From the NCBI GenBank assembly GCA_039105265.1, contig JAPFFF010000020.1:1691001-1755000 (forward strand): 64,000 nucleotides of DNA, given 5' to 3'. The translations under genes and the position numbers were made by a program. Positions 10,046-20,934 of the stretch are shown piece after piece (the stretch's first letter is position 1; each line of letters starts with the position of its first letter). The notes beneath the pieces were generated by a model. The model searched no databases, was not told the origin of the DNA, and worked only from the letters and a program-made list of their open reading frames with translations. Origin of the DNA: Tritrichomonas musculus (lineage: Eukaryota > Parabasalia > Tritrichomonadida > Tritrichomonadidae).

Positions 10046-11029
10046 TTATAAATGTTGTGTAAAATAATATTTTATTAAGAGAAATGATAAATAGCACACT
10101 GTTAAGGTGAAGTGACCATCACAGTATTCAAAAATAAGAACTTTTTGATAAATGTAATAAGAACTTTAAGGTTTTGAGAAACCGCTCAAAAATTCTGAAA
10201 TTTGAATCCCCCTTTCAAATTAAACTCAATTATTTGAGAGGGGAATGTAAATGCCTTCTAAAACGTTCCAGTAAATAATTAAGATAATATCATTATTACC
10301 ATTATATTATTCACTCCAAAGTGGAAATGATATATGATATCTTTTTGAGTGAAAAAAAAGAAATATGGCTATTATTAAGATTATTATATTAATTTTTACT
10401 AACCTATAGTTTTCTAATCAACCTCAAAATAATGATATATTAAGACCATTTTTATTCATTTTACATATTTGCTTCAAATTTTTAGCTTTTATTATAATTA
10501 TTTAATTCTTTAATTTATTCCAAGTTTGATATTTTATGTAAAAAACAGTTTTATTACTATATAATAAGTACACATGTATGATATAGATGAGTTAAAAATC
10601 TTATTATACATTAAATTATAGTAAAATTAAGAAATGCTTCTTATTATGTCGATTACTTCTATTAAAAAAGAGATTTTTAAATTTTTGCACAGATTTATCA
10701 ACTCATATGTATTGTTGAAATATAATAGCTATAAAATAAATATTAATATTTAATTCAGATAAGAATTAACTTTTGCATAATTTGTTCAATTGATATAATT
10801 TTCCATAATATTTTCAAATTATTTCTAATATTATATTTGTAATATTAATAATTTATTTTTAAATGTAATAAGCTAGTACAAATTAAAATATTCAATAATA
10901 TATAAAATTGATTTTGTATATTTTACAAATTATATTTTCAATTAAAAATCGGTTATTTAAAACCCTAAAGAACTTTGATAAATGATATTTGAATTACAAA
11001 AATAAAATTGCGGTTTTAATAGAAATGAT
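10046..11029. other. AT-rich spacer
   Basis: No gene. The stretch after 10095 contains AAGGTGAAGTGACCATCAC, which resembles an element end, but no inverted partner was found in the window. Confidence 0.5.
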
Positions 11030-11171
11030 ATTGAATGTAATTAAAACAAAATCTTTCTTGATTTCATTAATGAAAAAGATTTTGAACGTAATCAAAACAA
11101 AATATGATTTTGAATATCATTAAAAACGATGTTTTTAAATGTTATTAAATTAAAATGATTTTGAATCTCAT
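11030..11171. repeat. degenerate short tandem repeat (ATTTTGAATNNCATTAAAA type)
   Basis: A unit of roughly 25-45 bp built on 'gattttgaat(g/c)tcattaaaa' is repeated several times. It resumes after 12156 with CATTAAAAACGATGTTTTC. The element at 11172-12155 therefore interrupts the array. Confidence 0.5.
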
Positions 11172-12155
11172 AAAGGTGTGGGTGCTATTAAAAATAATAT
11201 TTTCCTTTGATTTTAATATATATTATTTAACATTAGTATTAAAATATTATTTTTGATTTTTAGTGGAAAATATTCCATACGTCGCGTTTTATTTGCATTT
11301 TAATTCTTAATATTTTTGAAAAGTTTATTTAATATAAACTATTCAAAAACAATAAGATTTAAAATAAATTTTGGTATTCAATTCTTTTTTTAGTTAAAAC
11401 ATTAAATTTTGGTATTCAATTCTTTTTTTTTTTTTAACACACCAAAACTTATTTTGATATGAATACATTTTGACTATTCTTATTTTGGCAAATTTTTTTT
11501 TTAATTTGATATCATTTTCAACATCATTAAAACAAATTCAACATTAAATAGCATTCTGTATTATTTTGATTATTTATAATGCTTTTATACTCTGTTAATT
11601 GATAAATTTTTGTCTAATTTTTGATTGGTTAAATCAAAAAGCTGATTTTGGCATCCATTTGGTATATGAAAAATTCAATACTTTACAAATTTAACGTATA
11701 AATATCACATTCAAAAATAAAACTGAAATAAAACATGATGTATGGAACCAAATTAACCAATATTCAAGTATATTTAATAGTCATTGCTAACTTAACAAAT
11801 AAGCTATAATTAACTATTTTATTTCAGGAATATAGATATATTTTCCTTTCAATCCATTTTTGAAATCATAGCCTTTCTATTTTTGCTCAATATTTCTGAA
11901 CTTAAATAGGAAAGATCATTACATACCCTTATAAATAATATAATATATGTTATAAAAATAGACTGTATAAGCTTTTTGCTATATTAAAATAAGTATAATT
12001 TCAAAATTCAAGTTGTTCAATTTTCTACAAAATGCAGAATAAATAATGTATTTAAATAGTTGTTTAGATTAAGATTAGAATATTATAATAAAAAATTAAA
12101 TCTATATATTATTTATAGAGAAAAAGTGAAATGTGAAGTGAGCGCCCACACCTTT
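11172..12155. mobile_element. 984-bp TIR element inserted in a tandem repeat, 8-bp duplication
   Basis: Ends AAAGGTGTGGG(T/C)GCT in inverted orientation. AATCTCAT lies directly outside both ends (11164-11171, 12156-12163). Because the target is itself repetitive, the duplication length could be 6-8 bp. The interior is AT-rich and non-coding. An 8-bp duplication fits hAT-type transposases among others. Confidence 0.7.
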
Positions 12156-12440
12156 AATCTCATTAAAAACGATGTTTTCAATGTCATTCAAAGATATTAT
12201 ATCAAATGTCATTAAAGTTTATGATTTCAAATTATATTTAAATCCAAATATTTTAATTTCATTTGAACAAGTTAGTCACAATTTATCAACTTTATCCATA
12301 AAAATGCTAGCCAAAAAACAAAAGTCGTACTTGCACATTGCGTAAAACATTGATTGAATCATTTTCATATTTTCGACCAATTTTTCAATGCACATTCTAA
12401 AAGCAAAATATAAGAAATGGACAAAAGCTAATCAATTTTT

Positions 12441-12441
<1 letters not shown>

Positions 12442-12474
<33 letters not shown>
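12442..12474. repeat. A33 homopolymer
   Basis: Uninterrupted A run between two AT-rich spacers; its length is the kind that sequencing may misjudge. Confidence 0.8.
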
Positions 12475-12477
<3 letters not shown>

Positions 12478-12753
12478 TCAGTATTTTGTCAAATTTGATA
12501 AGATGTATGGATTTGACAAATAAAATATTTAACTATAAAGAGAACAATATTGGAAAAAATATCATTAAGCATTACATGAATGCTAATGAGATTTACTTTG
12601 AATATAAAGCTTTAAAAAATAAAAATATTCAAATATTTTTAATATTTTTATCTTTGATAAATCATATCTGATATGATAAAAAAGTAAGAGTTAATAACTT
12701 ATTCTATAGAATATTCTCATAGGAAAATTAAAAAAAAATTTAATAATAAAAAA

Positions 12754-13563
12754 TCATGAATTAGATTCACGTGTAGAAAAGCATACATCTTCAAGGACAG
12801 ATAGAGGCTCGTTCACAAATGCTGGATCACTCCATTTCCAGAAGGAATAGTTACCTGAGATAGCGAACGAATTCATCATTGTTCCGCATTTATAACGAGG
12901 CTTTTTTCGAGGAATATAAAAGGCAAAAACATTAGAAACAATGAAATTATATGAATCATGAGGTGGATCATCTTTTGCTATTTCAAGGAGCTCTTGATAT
13001 GCTGACATCATTTTTTCTGAAGTTATTTGGCCCTCGATTTTTTTAACATGATAAATAATTGGCAATTTTTGATCTTCTGCCATTGCATCAAGGATGGGTA
13101 AGTCTTTAATTGGAGTATATTGGATGTGCTTGTGCATTTGAGTGCATGCCGAATTGATTCCTGAGTTATAATAAAGCATGCCTTCGTTATTAAAACTTGT
13201 AAAAATTTGTTCAAAGGCACAAAAATCGGAAATGTTGAGATTTGATCCTTGTTCTGCATCTTCTTCCATTGCTGAAAGAACAATATGGCCTTTGCATTGC
13301 ATAAATTTGTTAATTAAAAGATGATGATGAGCACCTTCATTTAAATCGCAAACATGAATATCTGTATCAAATGGGGGAAGAAGTGGATTATCATTTTTTG
13401 GATATTTTGGAACAACATCTAAAAGAGAGCAATCACAATAACGAATAATAAATTTAAAACCATGATCATCAACGTAATCTGTTTTTGGTAGGAAAAGTTG
13501 AAAAGCGTTTTGAGCGTCTAATGCTGTTTGAGCTTGGTTTAGTATTTTTTCTTTTAAATCCAC
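12754..13563 (-). CDS. ATP adenylyltransferase / Ap4A phosphorylase-like enzyme (HIT superfamily, APA1/2 type)
   Basis: About 269 residues. An N-terminal domain has FKFIIRY and the motif NPLLPP near residue 60 (NPFLPP in yeast and cyanobacterial Ap4A phosphorylases). A block with LNEGAHHHLLINKF follows. Around residue 145 sits CTQMHKHIQYTP, the histidine triad-type HxHxQ site (family form SQPHKHLQ) that forms the nucleotidyl-histidine. A C-terminal block YNFIVSNVFAFYIPR completes the fold. The reaction is Ap4A + Pi to ADP + ATP in known members. The open frame begins at a GTG with no in-frame ATG upstream before a stop (TGA about 30 codons-equivalent upstream). Only the first few residues of the family are missing. 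A tiny 5' exon or a non-ATG start is therefore implied and is unresolved. Confidence 0.88.
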   Translation of the reverse strand: MDLKEKILNQAQTALDAQNAFQLFLPKTDYVDDHGFKFIIRYCDCSLLDVVPKYPKNDNPLLPPFDTDIHVCDLNEGAHHHLLINKFMQCKGHIVLSAMEEDAEQGSNLNISDFCAFEQIFTSFNNEGMLYYNSGINSACTQMHKHIQYTPIKDLPILDAMAEDQKLPIIYHVKKIEGQITSEKMMSAYQELLEIAKDDPPHDSYNFIVSNVFAFYIPRKKPRYKCGTMMNSFAISGNYSFWKWSDPAFVNEPLSVLEDVCFSTRESNS

Positions 13564-14004
13564 CTTAAATAAAAATATCGTGAATATTTTATTTCAAACT
13601 TTTTCTATTGACTATGAAAAATACTCATATCTTCAATTTTAATAATTTAAATATCATGTTTTATGTGTTAATTATTTTATAAATTCTAATTAGTATTTTT
13701 TTACTGAAAATTATTTATAATTTTTCAGTTTATAAGTTTTTCATTTGTTCATCTCCTTCATTATCATTTTTTGGAATATTTTTAAAATAATAAAAGTATG
13801 TCACTGGATTTCTAATCTGTTTTGACTTTAAAGCATGATATTTCTTTTGATATATGAAAATAATGAAGATTTAAAAACATAATAATGAATTTTTAACAAA
13901 AATTCAGGATGAGTATTATTTTATATTTTTAATTGTGCTACTGTTCTTCAATTTGTTTCATAATTCAATTAAAAATTGATGATGATTTAATACATATTTT
14001 GAAG

Positions 14005-14483
14005 TAGACTTGTTATTTTGAGAATCGATATCAAAAACGTCACTTTTTTGCATCTGATAATCGATTATCAGTTTAAAAATCTGATATCGAGATTATCGAT
14101 TATCAAGATATCAGATATGAAATGTGATATGAAAATAATTGTAAACTTGATATCAATTACCGAGATCTCGAGATCTCAAACTGATTTATCTTCTTTTATA
14201 ATTGGTATTTGTGATTTTATAATATTTAAAAATATATAATATAATGTATTGATGTTTATTTTAAGATTAAAATCAAAAAATACATTTTTTTTTTAAGATA
14301 TATTTGAGATTAAAATACGATCATATATTTATCAAAAAGTTTAATTGAAAATTCTGATATCAAAAGCTGAGAAAAAAAATTCTCGATCTCTGAAATCGAT
14401 CTCGAGAATCTGTGTATATTTATATATCGATAACAAAAAGTCAATCAATTATCGATCTCGAGAATCGGAGAATAACAAGTCTA
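14005..14483. mobile_element. 479-bp TIR element, TAGACTTGTTATT family, copy 1
   Basis: Both ends read TAGACTTGTTATT inward and the whole element is rich in ATCGAT/GATCTCGAGATC palindromes. TTTTGAAG flanks it perfectly (13997-14004, 14484-14491). A second copy in reverse is at 23760-24233. Short open frames inside it reflect the repeat and are not genes. The rest of the 13564-14764 spacer shows nothing else. Confidence 0.8.
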
Positions 14484-14764
14484 TTTTGAAGTTAAATGTT
14501 GTAATTCAAGGTTTTTTGAAGTTTATTATTAAAATTAACTAGTATTGAATCTTAAAATTTTGTAAATGGAAAATATTATTGTTTAAAACATTATCATTAG
14601 CAATACGTATGCAATTATTTATTTGCTGAAAAATAGTGTTTATATTTGCCTTTTTTGTTCTTTTAAATTTCTTTATTCATTGGTGGAGAACTTAAATTAA
14701 CTTTAAATTTCCATTCAAACTTTCTGAGCAATTTTGAAACTTTTTTTTCACCTTTAAACAAACA

Positions 14765-15942
14765 ATGGAAAGCTATATCGAATGTAAGATAAAACTGTAT
14801 AACACCATTTTGGAGTTTTTAGAAGGATCAGACGAAATAAATCAACAATGTTTTAAAGAATTCTGTGAAAATATGCATAATTTTAATATTGAAGGAGATC
14901 GAGAAGAAATGGCCCAATTTCTATCAATATTGAAGAGTATTAGTGATCATCATCACCGTGATGCTGATTTCAACGCAAATATCAAAAAAATTCTGAAACA
15001 TTTTCAAGATCAAATCAAACAAACATTGTCAAATGAGAAAATATTCCGCATATTTGAAAGTAACAAATTAATTGTTCTTTTCTTATTGAAGAATGGTATC
15101 ATTGATTTTACAGAAACTATTTACAAAGAATTGATCAACAATATTGAAGCCAACGGTAACCGTTATTGCCACTTTTTCTATCCAGAGCTTGAAAAATTGA
15201 AAGGCGCAAAAGCAATGAAATCCATCAAAGAAGAAATTTTATAAATCGATCCAACTGCATTTGATAATTTTGAATCAAAGCGCCAGGAAGGAGAAAATGA
15301 TTCGTATATTTGCTTGCTGATTCGAAATGATTCGGTTGAAGAATTCATTGCATTTGTGCAACGTCAGAATATTTCAGTTTGCAGTGAAATTAGACAATCA
15401 ATTTTTGAGACGAATTCATTTTTAATAGAAAACAAGAACACATCACTTATTGAATATTGAGCATTCTTTGGTTCTTTTCTAATATTTCAATATTTATACT
15501 TGAACAAAGCTGATTTAACGCCTTCGTTGTGGCTTTATTCAATTCATTCAAAAAATGCTGATTTTATTCATTTTCTTGAATCGAATAAAGTTGATCCTCC
15601 AAAGTTTATGTTTGATATGAATTATTTGGCATGTTTGATTGAATCAATCAAATGTCATCACAATGATTTCGCAAAATACATTGAAAGCAATTTGATGCTT
15701 GAACAAGAAACAGAATCAGCACGAACAAAAGAAGAAATTCTTGTGAATAGTGTGAAATATCATAATTATTCATATTTTCAGATAGAAATGATTAAAGAAA
15801 AAGGTTTTTCTATTTACACTTGCATAATTACAATAAACTTGTTGATCTTTTGCTGAAAGAGAAAGAAAAAGAAATTCAAGACAAAATAATTTTTCTAACG
15901 AAATCTTTTAATGCAGAAATAATTTCGATTACCAATATTTAA
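14765..15942 (+). pseudogene. DUF3447/ankyrin-type protein, N-terminal part, broken
   Basis: The reading starts MESYIECKIKLYNTILEFLE and continues with ISDHHHRDADF, then FESNKLIVLFLLKNGII. After an in-frame TAA (15242-15244) come IDPTAFDNFESKRQEG and ENDSYICLLIRNDSVEEFI. After a TGA (15458-15460) come AFFGSFLIFQYLYLNKADLT and PSLWLYSIHSKNADFIHFLE. This is the order of the trichomonad DUF3447 ankyrin-like families. Near 15820 the frame shifts and runs to a TAA at 15940-15942. Two stops and one shift make it a decayed member of a very large gene family. Ankyrin-like codons (KAIQKASEKNLVEVI) reappear at 16049-16100 in the frame of the LRR gene downstream. The two were therefore probably one gene. 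Confidence 0.75.
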
Positions 15943-16135
15943 TGATCAAACGATTTTAATTATATTTTATGATAAAATTTGAAAATTTTAAAAATTGTCA
16001 TGACATTCAATATCATATGATTTCACATAATTTCAATTTTATATTTATGAGAAAGCGATTCAAAAAGCATCAGAAAAGAATTTGGTTGAAGTTATCTATT
16101 GTTTGTTATTAAAAGTACGAATTATAAATAAAAAT

Positions 16136-17398
16136 ATGTTTCAATACAATGATGCAATTAAGCAAATTGCAATTCCATCATCTATAACTTCAATTGGAGA
16201 TGGAGCTTTTAATGGATGTCGATCACTAACTCAAATTTCAATATCATCATCTGTAACTTCAATTGGAAATGATGCTTTCGCTAAATGTATATCGCTAAGA
16301 CAAATCACAATTCCATTATCTGTAACCTCAATTGGAAATTCTTGTTTTTATTACTGTATTAATCTGCAACAAATCATATTTACATCATCTACATGTTCAA
16401 TTGGAAGTGATTGTTTCATTGTGTGTTGGAGTCTTACACAATTTGCAATTCCATCATCATTAAGTCTAATTCATGGGAATATATTTGCATCTTGTGTTAT
16501 ATTAGAAAAAATCACAATTCTACGAAATGAAGAAGAGCGAATTAAGTATTTTGAAGACATATTTATCATTTATAAATCAAACCCAGAAAGTGATATTTTT
16601 GATACTCTTACATGGGCAAATCCCATCATTACTTCTGCAAACATTCCTTCATTCATAAAAACAATTGGATATAGAGCTTTTTCTGATTGTTCACAATTAA
16701 AACAAATCACAATTCCATCTTCTGTAACTTCAATTGGAAATAGTTGTTTTTCTGGATGTCGACAACTAGCACAAATTTCAATTCCATCATCTGTAACATC
16801 AATTGGAAATGGTGCTTTTGCTGACTGTTCATCGCTAACAAAAATCGCAATTCCAGCATCAGTGACATCAATTGAAGTAGCTTCTTTCTTTGGATGTTCA
16901 TCACTAACACAAATCACAATTCCATCTTCTATTACTTCAATTGGAGAAGATGCTTTCAACAATTGTTCATCATTAAAGAAAGTAGCAATTCCATCATCTG
17001 TAACTTCAATTGGAAAAAGAGTTTTCAACAATTGTTCATCACTAACACAAATCACAATTCCATCATCTGTAACTTCAATTGGAGAAGATGCTTTCAACAA
17101 TTGCTCGTCACTAAAGCAAGTCGCAATTCCACCATCTGTAACTTCAATTGGAACTGGTGCTTTCTGCAATTGTTCATCACTAACACAAGTCATAATTCAA
17201 TCATCTGTAACTTCAATTGGAAGTATTGCTTTTAAAAAATGTTCATCATTAACAAAAATCACAATTCCATCATCTGTAACTTCAATTGGAGGGAATTGTT
17301 TTTATAATTGTTTATCATTGGCACAAATATCAATCCCATCATCTATTGATCCAGATTCTCTTGGTTTCCTACCAATAGCCAATATCTCGACATTTTGA
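16136..17398 (+). CDS. BspA/TpLRR-type leucine-rich-repeat protein (LRR_5), possibly 3' part of a broken ankyrin-LRR gene
   Basis: About 420 residues made of roughly sixteen 23-residue repeats of the form L-x-x-I-x-I-P-S-S-V-T-S-I-G-x-x-A-F-x-x-C-S. An island of about 40 residues without repeats follows the fifth (around RNEEERIKYFED). BspA-type LRRs form surface or secreted solenoids in trichomonads and oral bacteria; some members bind host matrix. No signal peptide or membrane anchor is visible, and the in-frame sequence before the ATG is ankyrin-like. This copy therefore fits the cytosolic ankyrin-LRR fusions, or a remnant. At the DNA level the 69-bp unit is near-identical over 16700-17330, so units have been homogenised. 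Whether the gene is expressed cannot be judged. Confidence 0.7.
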   Translation: MFQYNDAIKQIAIPSSITSIGDGAFNGCRSLTQISISSSVTSIGNDAFAKCISLRQITIPLSVTSIGNSCFYYCINLQQIIFTSSTCSIGSDCFIVCWSLTQFAIPSSLSLIHGNIFASCVILEKITILRNEEERIKYFEDIFIIYKSNPESDIFDTLTWANPIITSANIPSFIKTIGYRAFSDCSQLKQITIPSSVTSIGNSCFSGCRQLAQISIPSSVTSIGNGAFADCSSLTKIAIPASVTSIEVASFFGCSSLTQITIPSSITSIGEDAFNNCSSLKKVAIPSSVTSIGKRVFNNCSSLTQITIPSSVTSIGEDAFNNCSSLKQVAIPPSVTSIGTGAFCNCSSLTQVIIQSSVTSIGSIAFKKCSSLTKITIPSSVTSIGGNCFYNCLSLAQISIPSSIDPDSLGFLPIANISTF

Positions 17399-17865
17399 AT
17401 AAAAAAAAAATCTACAATGGCATTTTGATTATTTATTTATGACAAATTAGACAAAGAGTGCTTTATAAAGGGCAACGTGTAGAATAAAACATTTAAAAAG
17501 TTGTTGAATATTATAAAAAAATAGAGGAGATGCATTTTATAAGTATGAAATTATGGCAAACTGTATTTATGTTATTCCATAGATAATTGGCATACTAATA
17601 AATATATTCTATCAAATTTGTTACTGTTCTTTACATTTTTGAAATGTATAAACACTCAAAAAAAAGCTTGGATGATAAAAAAATTGAGATAATGTATGTA
17701 TTTATAAGATTGTAATCTGTAACTTCAATTGGAATGATGTAGTGATGAGTCATCACGTCTAAAAAATTTTCTTTTTCAAATCAAAAATTCATTTTAATTA
17801 TTGATTTTTTTCAAAAAAAAAAAAAAAAAAGCTTATATTTTTATTAAAATTATTTACATTTTTAT
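17399..17865. repeat. spacer with a stray LRR-repeat fragment
   Basis: At 17715-17733 the sequence ATCTGTAACTTCAATTGGA repeats a 19-bp core of the LRR gene's 69-bp unit, about 315 bp past its stop. It looks like a leftover of a longer array. An A tract closes the spacer at 17812-17830. Confidence 0.55.
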
Positions 17866-19533
17866 TTAAGATCGATTGAATTCACCCAATAATTGTTCCA
17901 TTTCTTCGTCGATTAAGAATTGAACTGCATGCGAGTCGATGGACTTATTTATCAAGATTTTATTCAACTTACTAATTTTTCTTTCTGTTTTAGGCTTTTT
18001 CAATGATTCCATCAAATTTTTTGAATAGATCACATAGCAAAGTGAAGCCATTTCATCATTAACAATGACCCAATCGAATTCAATGTCGACCTGCATGAAG
18101 TAGTCATCAATATTCACCTCAATTTTTTTGATTTCGCAATTTTTTTCATAGATGATTGGCACCTTAAATTTGAACAATCTATCGTTCTGATTTATTTGAG
18201 TGATTGTGATTCCCACTTTTTGAGAATCCTTTTCAATTTCATTAATATTCAAAACTGGGAAGCCAACATCTCTAAGCCAGGGATTGAAGAAAGATGTGAA
18301 ATCATTATTCAGAGTTGAGTTGGCGACATCAATGAAGTCATTTACTTCAACGCATTTATTTTTGAATTTATTCAAATAATTCGAACAAACCTTAACAAAT
18401 GACTCTTCACCGACCATGTCAAAAAACATTTTCAATACAAAGGCTCCTTTTGAATAAACCAAAGAATCGAACAAAGTGTCAAAATTTACATCAGATTCAG
18501 GAGGAGTGATGACTCCATAGTCGAAATAATTGAGGCAGCAAAGTCCATCATTTAGAGAGAACAATTCAGAGGCATTCAATTTTGAATCATAGTCTCTCAA
18601 AATTAAATATTGAATGAATTCAGCAAAACCTTCATTCAACCATAATGAATCCCAATATTTAATGCAAACTAGGTCACCAAACCATTGATGCGTTATCTCA
18701 TGCATAATAACCGTTTTGTTATACAAAAAATTACTTGATCTTGTGTAGTCATTCAATGTGATCAAACCGTAATTCTCCATGCCTCCGGGGAAGCCATACA
18801 ATGAAATCAATTGTAGATGAGGTAATTCATATTTAACCCCGAATTTGCTCTCAAGCCAATTGAGAGCATAAATGGCCACATCAAGATATCTGTATAAATA
18901 GTTCTCTCTACCAGTGCTGGTGAAATATTCAACCATAGTGCCACTGTCAGTTGAACCAACGATTGATGAAAATGAGCCAATACACAAGCATAGCAAATAA
19001 GTGCACATTGGTGGTGATTTAACAAATGTTATTTCATTTTCAATTTCTTTGGTATTGATTGATTCAATTGGCATATTTGATATTGATGTTAAATATGAGG
19101 GTGTTAATAATTTCACTGAAAAAGTTGATCTGACGCATGGTTCGTCAAAGCATGGAAGTAATTTTCGGGCTCCAGTTGGTTCAAAGTCAGTAAGATAGTT
19201 GCCATTACAAACAAAAAATCCTTCGTTATCATCTTCTGTTGGTGATACGTTGTATTCAATAGTAATGGGATAGGTTATGAAATCCATATCGGGATCTTTG
19301 GAACGTTCTATAATTAGCATTGGATAATCAACAGTATAAGTAAGATCTATTTTATTTTGAGTTATTTTTTTGATTTGAATTTCTGGATCAACGTTTAAAT
19401 ATAATTTATCTGAATCTTCGTTTTTTTGGAAAGTGATAGTTACACTAGCATCAAATGGATATTGATTTTCAGTAATGTGCATATAAAAATCATAATTAAG
19501 GGGAGTATAATTTTGGGGAAGTCGTTCCATCAT
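17866..19533 (-). CDS. M1-family zinc aminopeptidase, compact form
   Basis: 555 residues. An N-terminal beta domain of about 230 residues has FEPTGARKLLPCFDEP at the usual place. The exopeptidase motif GGMENYGLITLND is near residue 250. The zinc site HEITHQWFGDL is near 278 (HExxH) with NEGFAEFIQ 19 residues on supplying the third ligand. A tyrosine at DSLVYSKGAFVLKMF is in the position of the catalytic tyrosine. The enzyme removes N-terminal amino acids from peptides. The large ERAP1-like C-terminal domain of animal forms is absent; the protein ends soon after the beta-sandwich, as in other short protist forms. There is no signal peptide, so cytosolic action is expected. Two ATGs stand at the start. 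Confidence 0.96.
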   Translation of the reverse strand: MMERLPQNYTPLNYDFYMHITENQYPFDASVTITFQKNEDSDKLYLNVDPEIQIKKITQNKIDLTYTVDYPMLIIERSKDPDMDFITYPITIEYNVSPTEDDNEGFFVCNGNYLTDFEPTGARKLLPCFDEPCVRSTFSVKLLTPSYLTSISNMPIESINTKEIENEITFVKSPPMCTYLLCLCIGSFSSIVGSTDSGTMVEYFTSTGRENYLYRYLDVAIYALNWLESKFGVKYELPHLQLISLYGFPGGMENYGLITLNDYTRSSNFLYNKTVIMHEITHQWFGDLVCIKYWDSLWLNEGFAEFIQYLILRDYDSKLNASELFSLNDGLCCLNYFDYGVITPPESDVNFDTLFDSLVYSKGAFVLKMFFDMVGEESFVKVCSNYLNKFKNKCVEVNDFIDVANSTLNNDFTSFFNPWLRDVGFPVLNINEIEKDSQKVGITITQINQNDRLFKFKVPIIYEKNCEIKKIEVNIDDYFMQVDIEFDWVIVNDEMASLCYVIYSKNLMESLKKPKTERKISKLNKILINKSIDSHAVQFLIDEEMEQLLGEFNRS

Positions 19534-19536
19534 AAA

Positions 19537-19541
19537 AATGA
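19537..19541 (-). promoter_or_regulatory. initiator-like TCATT next to the M1 peptidase start
   Basis: On the minus strand TCATT ends three bases before the first ATG. It fits the trichomonad initiator rule (start within ~20 nt of the ATG). Weight is limited by base composition. Confidence 0.4.
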
Positions 19542-19734
19542 TATTAAAATTTTAAAAAATTTTAATTGAAAAATTTGAATTTAAATTTTCAAAAATTTTT
19601 TCAGAAATTTTCCTCAAGTATCTGGCATTATTATTTTTTTGGCCAAATACTTGACTTTGAATGATTTTATTTATCTGAAATAATATAAATAAATTGAATA
19701 TTATATTCACCATAATATTAACCAATAACCACCT

Positions 19735-20475
19735 TTAAGGCAAATTTTACCTTATTTGCTAAAATGACATCTACTAAAATCCAATTGGAATTCTTATCAT
19801 GGAATACAACGTAGTTGGCTTTAAATTAAATTTCAAGAATGAAAAATAACCAAAGTAGAAATGCTGAAAAAAAATAATGATTAATTAATCATTAATGAAT
19901 AGTCTTTATTCTCTAGAGTTAATGATAACTAATCATTAGGTAATCTTTTAGTAATAATCAGTTCATTGTTTATTTTGAAAGTAATAAACCATATCAAAAA
20001 AAAATCTTAAATAAAATGGGTTTTATTTCCTTACTGCATATTTCTCTCAAATTAATGCAAAAGCTTTGAAAATATTTGAATTGAAATTGAAATTAATGTA
20101 TAAAAATTTACTCAAAAAGATCTGATATATTGATATTGAAAAGAATTTCTCAGAATAAATCATTATTTTAATTATATATGATATATCTTCAATTTAAATA
20201 TATAATAAAATTACAAAAATAAAAACAAAATTTTAGCATCCAAATTCATAGAATTTTTTTGATTTGACTTATTGAAAAAGTTGATAAAAAAGAAACATAA
20301 AGACACAAAAGATTATATTATAAAAAATGACAGTTATATAATAAATTTATATCAAAAAAATAGATTAATTAACATACTTGTCTCGTCAAAAGGATTTGGA
20401 AAAGAAATATTTTTATTTAATAAGTTGAATGTATGAACCAAAAGATGAAAAAAATGTGCACTAATCTCGAACCAT
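19735..20475. mobile_element. partial, reversed relative of the GGTTCGAGATTAG element
   Basis: Read in reverse from 20475, the sequence follows 9686-9950 closely: end ATGGTTCGAGATTAGTGC, then CTTTTCCAAATCC, and GCCAACTACGTTGTATTCC. About 450 bp of extra AT-rich DNA (19860-20330) lies between the shared blocks. The second TIR is not found, so the copy is truncated or interrupted. The rest of 19534-20934 is AT-rich spacer. Confidence 0.55.
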
Positions 20476-20934
20476 AGGTATGTCTTTTGATTTTAAGTTT
20501 AAAAAATATTTATTAAAGGTAAAATATATTGGCCTTGTATTCAAAAATAGAAAAACAGAAAAAGCATTTTATCTTCATTTTTAAATCATGTTCTTTTAAA
20601 TATTTTAATAAATTAAGTATTTAAAAAACAATAACAATAACAAAAATAATTAAATAAGATAGAATTATTTCTATAATTATTATAACAGATCTTAGAACGT
20701 TGAATTTAAACGTAATATAAAAAAATCTAATTGTATATCCGCTTTTTTGCAGTAGTATGAAATTTATATTTCATTGATTCTGAAAAATGGAGAAACTAAA
20801 AATCGAGTTTTTAAATTGGAGAAATTTTCGAAGTAAGTAAGGTTCTTTGCACGCGCTTTAATCTAGAAAAATGTTGTTTTTCTACTATTGTGACTATATT
20901 TTGATAGGTATAAAAAAATAAATTGTGAATTTGA

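Noticed and set aside
10095-10120. AAGGTGAAGTGACC and similar words at 33580, 38586 and 39120 as one TIR family
   Set aside because: No inverted partners or duplications could be found, so they are only mentioned as possible worn ends.
14018-14542. Two open frames of 65-73 codons
   Set aside because: They lie in a palindromic mobile element and have no coding character.
15242-15460. In-frame TAA and TGA taken as a sign of a variant genetic code
   Set aside because: All other genes here end at normal stops and none uses these codons inside; decay of one family member is simpler.
16570-17235. Long antisense and alternate-frame open stretches over the LRR gene
   Set aside because: They mirror the 69-bp repeat in other frames; only the LRR frame gives a known protein pattern.
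16150-17360. Regular 69-bp repeats as a CRISPR-like array
   Set aside because: The whole unit repeats without unique spacers and encodes LRRs; the genome is eukaryotic.
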